A stretch of DNA of 64,000 bases from Bilifractor sp002394235. Lineage in GTDB: Bacteria > Bacillota > Clostridia > Lachnospirales > Lachnospiraceae. The stretch covers positions 9,936 to 73,935 of the forward strand of contig NZ_JBQKGJ010000016.1 of the NCBI RefSeq assembly GCF_052118845.1, written 5' to 3'. Under the pieces are notes generated by a model that was not told the origin of the DNA, searched no databases, and was given only the letters and a program-made list of their open reading frames with translations. Shown one piece after another: positions 60,191-64,000 of the stretch; the stretch's first letter is position 1, and every line of letters begins with the position of its first letter. The position numbers and the translations under genes were made by a program.

Positions 60191-60349
60191 AACGGTTTGT
60201 CGTGAGCTATGCGCTCGTACAGCCACCCTTAACGTTTTGTCCCGGCCACGCGTATCTGCAGCCGCCCTTATCCGTTTTGTCCCGGGCAACGCGTTCCTGC
60301 AGCCGCCCTTATCCGTTTTGTCCCGGGCCACACGTTCGCACAGCCCCTT
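60191..60349. repeat. 40-41-bp tandem repeat, about four copies
   Basis: GTTTTGTCCCGG(C/G) anchors copies at 60234, 60274 and 60315, with a weaker one at 60193. With the inverted repeat GAAGACTGCA/TGCAGTCTTC (60358-60388) it fills the 302-bp gap between metG and the TatD gene. Confidence 0.85.
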
Positions 60350-60435
60350 ATATGGCAGAAGACTGCAACACACCTGCTGCAGTCTTCCGTATAACCCAGC
60401 CGCTATATAACGGCATTTTCTCTAAAAAATTTTAT

Positions 60436-62445
60436 TTATGAAATCCCGGAGCCTGACGGCATATCTTTCTCAGGTGCCATCAGAGTCACATTTCCCTCAC
60501 TGTCTTCCGCGGCGAGAATCATGCCCTGCGACTCCAGACCGGCAAGCTTCGCCGGCTTCAGATTAATCAGGCACATTACCTTCTTGCCGACCATCTCCTC
60601 CGGCTTATACCATTTCTTGATTCCGGACACGATCTGACGGGTCTGGTCACCGAATTTAATCTGAGACACCAGAAGCTTCTTCGATTTCGGAACCTCTCTG
60701 CACTCCAGAACCTCACCTACCGCGAACTGCATCTTCGCAAAATCATCATAGGTGATCTCCGCCTTCGGCTCAACGTGGATCTCCGGCTTCTCTTCTCCTG
60801 CTGCATCAGCCCCTTCGCCGGCTGTACCGCTCTGCGCAGCCTCTCCGGACGCGGCCTTCTGTCCTTTACGGATCTCCTCTACCTTTTCCATGACATCCTT
60901 CAGGTCCTGTCTTGCAAACAGAATCTCCGGCTCTTCCGTCACCTTCGTGCCGCTCTTATACAGGCCGAATTTGTCGGCATCTGCATAATCTCTCTTCCCG
61001 GTATTGAGCTGCTTCAGAATCCGCTCCGTCGTTTCCGGCATATACGGCTCAAGAAGCGATGCTCCTATGGTAATGCTCTCCGCGAGATTGTACAGAACCG
61101 TCGCCAGTCTGTCCTTCTTTGTCTCATCCTTGGCGAGTGCCCACGGCATGGTTTCATCAATGTATTTATTGCAGCGCTTGAAGAGCGCAAAAATCTCGGT
61201 AATCGAATCCGCGACGTGAAGTCCCTTCATCTTTTCCTCGACCTTGCCCGCAGTCTCTGTGACAACCGCCTTCAGCTGATCGTCCACGGGATCATTCACA
61301 TTTTTGTTCTCGACAATTCCGCCGAAATATTTATTTGACATGGAAATCGTACGATTTACCAGATTGCCCAGCGTATTCGCAAGATCAGAATTCAGGCGTT
61401 CCACCATCAGCTCCCAGCTGATGACACCGTCATTCTCGAACGGCATCTCATGAAGAACAAAATACCGGACCGCATCAACCCCGAAGAGATTGACCAGATC
61501 ATCCGCATAGATCACATTTCCCTTTGACTTGCTCATCTTGCCGTCTGCCTGGATCAGCCATGGATGTCCGAATACCTGCTTCGGGAGCGGCTCGCCCAGC
61601 GCCATCAGGAAGATCGGCCAGTATATCGTATGGAAACGGATGATGTCCTTTCCGACCAGATGAAGATCCGCCGGCCAGAACTTCCTGTACTGCTCGCTGC
61701 TGTTCCCGTCGGCGTCATAGCCGAGTCCGGTGATATAGTTGGTCAGTGCGTCCAGCCATACATATACGACATGCTTGTCATCAAAGTCTACCGGAATTCC
61801 CCATTTGAAGGATGTTCTGGATACACAGAGATCCTGAAGCCCCGGAAGCAGGAAGTTATTCATCATCTCATTCTTTCTGGATACCGGCTGAATAAATTCA
61901 GGATGTTCATTGATGTATTCAATCAGTCTCGGCGCATATTTGCTCATTCTGAAGAAATATGCCTCCTCCTTTGCCCGTGTGACCGGACGTCCGCAGTCCG
62001 GGCACTTGCCGTCCACCAGCTGGGAATCCGTCCAGAAGGACTCGCACGGCGTACAGTACCATCCCTCATAATGTCCCTTGTAGATATCGCCCTGCTCATA
62101 GAACTTTTTGAAAATCTTCTGGACCTGTCTGACGTGATACGCATCTGTCGTGCGGATGAACTTGTCGTAGGAGGTATTCATCAGATCCCAGATCCGGTGA
62201 ATCTCAGCTGCCACGTCATCTACATACTGCTGCGGCGTGCATCCCTTCTCCTCGGCCTTGTTCTCAATCTTCTGGCCGTGCTCGTCCGTACCGGTCTGAA
62301 AATATACCTGATATCCCTGCATCCTGCGGAATCTCGCAATACTGTCCGCAAGAACGATCTCATAGGTATTACCGATATGGGGTTTTCCGGACGCATATGC
62401 AATAGCCGTAGAAATGTAATAATTCTCTCCTGTATGTTTTACCAT
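60436..62445 (-). CDS. metG: Methionyl-tRNA synthetase
   Basis: Charges initiator and elongator tRNA-Met. It has 669 residues. ATP-binding HIGN lies at 23-26 and KMSKSKGN near 300; a zinc-type knuckle CTPCESFW...CPDCGRP lies near 126-150. A C-terminal tRNA-binding OB domain (about 560-665: FAKMQFAVGEVLECREVPKSKKLLVSQI) follows an Ala/Glu/Gly-rich linker. ATG 62445 follows AGGTGATTAGAG. No T-box leader is visible upstream. It lies 130 bp behind hom with a nested palindrome between. Confidence 0.96.
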   Translation of the reverse strand: MVKHTGENYYISTAIAYASGKPHIGNTYEIVLADSIARFRRMQGYQVYFQTGTDEHGQKIENKAEEKGCTPQQYVDDVAAEIHRIWDLMNTSYDKFIRTTDAYHVRQVQKIFKKFYEQGDIYKGHYEGWYCTPCESFWTDSQLVDGKCPDCGRPVTRAKEEAYFFRMSKYAPRLIEYINEHPEFIQPVSRKNEMMNNFLLPGLQDLCVSRTSFKWGIPVDFDDKHVVYVWLDALTNYITGLGYDADGNSSEQYRKFWPADLHLVGKDIIRFHTIYWPIFLMALGEPLPKQVFGHPWLIQADGKMSKSKGNVIYADDLVNLFGVDAVRYFVLHEMPFENDGVISWELMVERLNSDLANTLGNLVNRTISMSNKYFGGIVENKNVNDPVDDQLKAVVTETAGKVEEKMKGLHVADSITEIFALFKRCNKYIDETMPWALAKDETKKDRLATVLYNLAESITIGASLLEPYMPETTERILKQLNTGKRDYADADKFGLYKSGTKVTEEPEILFARQDLKDVMEKVEEIRKGQKAASGEAAQSGTAGEGADAAGEEKPEIHVEPKAEITYDDFAKMQFAVGEVLECREVPKSKKLLVSQIKFGDQTRQIVSGIKKWYKPEEMVGKKVMCLINLKPAKLAGLESQGMILAAEDSEGNVTLMAPEKDMPSGSGIS

Positions 62446-62497
62446 TCTCTAATCACCTCTTCCGCCGACAGATGAGCCGGCTTCTCTGTTGAATAAC

Positions 62498-62544
62498 GCC
62501 ACATGCAGGACCGGGAGACCATCGTCTCCCGAACCTCATGTGGC
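62498..62544. other. Nested palindrome between hom and metG
   Basis: Outer arms GCCACATG/CATGTGGC and inner arms CGGGAGAC/GTCTCCCG are both perfect. No T-run follows on either strand, so it is an unusual intercistronic hairpin rather than a standard terminator. Confidence 0.7.
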
Positions 62545-62574
62545 ATTGAATACCCTGTCACGTGCCTGTCTTTT

Positions 62575-63795
62575 TCAGAAAAATACACGGATTCTTCCGA
62601 GGATTTCTTCACCCATCTGGTCCGCTTTTGCCTTGAATTCAGATTCCTTCATCTTTTTTGTGATAAAGGCGAACTCGCCGGGCACTGCCGGCAGACTGAT
62701 CGGCTCTACCCTGCCAAAAATCTCATTCACCTTGTCAATTTTTTCTGATACGGATCCCTTCACACGAACAAAGAAACGATTCTCCATCGTACTGACGTCA
62801 CACAGCTTCAGGGTTCTGCTGCTCCAGTTCATCATTATATTGCGATGAAGATGCTTTGCCTCATCCACAACATCCGCCACAACCGCGCTGGCTGTAGGAA
62901 GCTTTCCCGCGCCGCTGCCGTAGAACATTGCGTCACCGAGAACATTCCCGTGAATGAAAATCGCGTTGAAAACTCCGTTCACGCTGTAAAGAGGGCTGCT
63001 TTCGTTGATCATGCCCGGGCAGACCATAGCGTAGAAACCATCGTCGACCTTACAGCTTGTCGCCAGAAGCTTGATCGCCGCGCCGATTTCCTGCGCGTAC
63101 TTCATGTCCACTGCCGTGATCTTGGTAATTCCCTCCGTATAGATATCATGATAATCCACATGACGTCCGTAGGCCAGCGAAGAAAGGATGGCAATCTTCC
63201 GGCAGGCATCGTATCCCTCAATATCCGCCTCCGGATTGCGCTCCGCGTAACCGTTATTCTGCGCCTCCGCGAGAGCCTCGTCAAAATCAGATCCGTCCCG
63301 TCCCATCTTTGTCAGGATATAGTTTGTCGTCCCGTTCAGAATACCGGTGATCTGATCAATCTCATCCGCTGTGAGCGAAGAGTTCAGCGGACGGATAATC
63401 GGAATTCCTCCGCCGCAGCTCGCCTCAAACAGATAGTTAATGCTCTTCTCCTTCGCGATCTTCAGAAGCTCCGTGCCATACGTCGCAACGAGCTCCTTAT
63501 TGGATGTGCACACGCTCTTGCCTGCAAGAAGAGCGCTCTTGGTAAACTCATAAGCAGGGTGCAGTCCGCCCATGGTTTCCACGACAATGTCTACCTCCGG
63601 GTCCTGCAGAATCACATTGAAATCATGGACCAGAACCTTCTCCACCGGATCTCCCGGAAAATCTCTGAGGTCAAGAACATATTTGATCTTGATCTCATCC
63701 CCTGCCTTCTTGTTGATACTGTCATGGTTGGTATTGATTACTTCAACTACTCCGGAACCTACGGTTCCGTAACCCAGAACGGCAACATTAACCAT
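62575..63795 (-). CDS. hom: Homoserine dehydrogenase
   Basis: Reduces aspartate semialdehyde to homoserine for threonine and methionine synthesis. It has 406 residues. The NAD(P) loop is GYGTVGSGV at 8-16; KELVATYG and FEASCGGGIPIIRPL carry catalytic positions; GILNGTTNYILTKM and EGYDACRKIAIL follow. The C-terminal 80 residues (FFVRVKGSVSEKIDKVNEIF) look like an ACT domain, which allows threonine feedback. ATG 63795 follows AGCGAGGAAG. It lies upstream of metG, a plausible methionine link. Confidence 0.95.
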   Translation of the reverse strand: MVNVAVLGYGTVGSGVVEVINTNHDSINKKAGDEIKIKYVLDLRDFPGDPVEKVLVHDFNVILQDPEVDIVVETMGGLHPAYEFTKSALLAGKSVCTSNKELVATYGTELLKIAKEKSINYLFEASCGGGIPIIRPLNSSLTADEIDQITGILNGTTNYILTKMGRDGSDFDEALAEAQNNGYAERNPEADIEGYDACRKIAILSSLAYGRHVDYHDIYTEGITKITAVDMKYAQEIGAAIKLLATSCKVDDGFYAMVCPGMINESSPLYSVNGVFNAIFIHGNVLGDAMFYGSGAGKLPTASAVVADVVDEAKHLHRNIMMNWSSRTLKLCDVSTMENRFFVRVKGSVSEKIDKVNEIFGRVEPISLPAVPGEFAFITKKMKESEFKAKADQMGEEILGRIRVFF

Positions 63796-63829
63796 CTGTA
63801 TTCTTCCTCGCTCTCATCTGATGTAGGTG

Positions 63830-63910
63830 TATAAGCTCTTCGAAAACGCAGACAGGATCGTCACACGCGAAGCGTGTGTAAGAGACTGGATGCGATTTCG
63901 AAGGCAACAG
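63830..63910 (+). repeat. Second dispersed repeat family, copy 2
   Basis: GTATAAGCTCTTCGAAAACG, then CACACGCGAAGCGTGTG and TGCGATTTCGAAGGCAACA. It is the inverted match of 59110-59197 and contains an ACACGC-GAA-GCGTGT hairpin. Confidence 0.85.
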
Positions 63911-63960
63911 GTATGAGCGTGAAGCCGTGTGAAACACGGCGAAAACGCGAATACCTGTAG

Positions 63961-64000
63961 GATTGCGGGAGTGCGAAGCACGGAGCAATCCGTAGCTTAT
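63961..64000 (+). repeat. Dispersed intergenic element, copy C (cut by window end)
   Basis: GGATTGC-GGGA-GTGC-GAA-GCAC-GGA-GCAATCC followed by GTAGCTTAT. Both stems are perfect. A GCCGTGT-GAA-ACACGGC hairpin lies just upstream (63924-63940). Confidence 0.85.

Noticed and set aside
62446..62574. T-box or other riboswitch ahead of metG
   Set aside because: The gap is only about 130 bp, with no T-box sequence and no terminator T-run; the palindrome is listed as an unexplained hairpin.
1..64000. tRNA or rRNA genes
   Set aside because: TTCGAATCC-like matches seen (for example near 33979 and 49790) lie inside coding genes and do not fold as a cloverleaf.

Overview
The window reads as a chromosome segment of an anaerobic Gram-positive Clostridia, most likely Lachnospiraceae or a close relative. 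The grounds are strong AGGAGG ribosome sites, frequent TTG and GTG starts, lipoprotein solute-binding proteins, several YesM/YesN-type sensor pairs, a Firmicute-style Tad pilus locus with DUF5702-like and FHA proteins, and roughly balanced base composition. This placement is inference; there is no rRNA or tRNA in the window. No prophage and no CRISPR array was seen.

Layout. 1-8.8 kb: carbohydrate sensing. Two XylF/ChvE-like sugar-binding lipoproteins flank a phosphohexomutase and diverge from a membrane-anchored sugar-binding protein, a LytS/YesM histidine kinase and a YesN regulator, the arrangement of the known XylFII-LytS-YesN xylose sensor. 9-12.5 kb: a large EAL protein with two degenerate GGDEF domains. 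12.8-14.7 kb: glutamate-cysteine ligase and ferritin. 14.8-24.1 kb: a second sugar regulon (binding protein, two permeases, six-hairpin glycosidase) diverging from a second YesM/YesN pair. 24.1-25.5 kb: a 1.45-kb AT-rich stretch without an ordinary gene, holding a plausible minus-strand transcription unit. 25.5-34 kb: housekeeping genes (YbhJ-type aconitase-family hydratase, MTA/SAH nucleosidase, beta-CASP nuclease, MurG, HIT protein).

33.3-44.7 kb: a leftward Tad (Flp) type IVb pilus locus with two prepilin peptidases, a CpaE-like protein without a P-loop, TadA, TadB, TadC with an inserted extracytoplasmic domain, a Flp pilin missed by ordinary ORF calling, TadG-like and two TadE-like proteins (one with a duplicated His-Cys-CxxC motif) and an FHA protein. 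44.8-46.7 kb: an IS605-type element with intact TnpB but a doubly broken TnpA. 46.7-64 kb: TraX-like protein, NSS transporter, double Nudix protein, transglutaminase lipoprotein, DeoD, MurI, PhoU-tailed phosphate transporter with a Pho box, GlgB with an unusual Ala/Lys-rich N-terminus, TatD, MetG and homoserine dehydrogenase.

The most unusual signal lies between the genes. (1) A dispersed intergenic element recurs about ten times in both orientations. Its better copies fold into the same two-stage hairpin, often capped by GCGAAGC, with base changes that keep pairing. (2) Most gaps over 200 bp also hold a private tandem array (16-66 bp units, 2-4 copies), often running into the end of a neighbouring reading frame. 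I did not recognise the first element as a named family.
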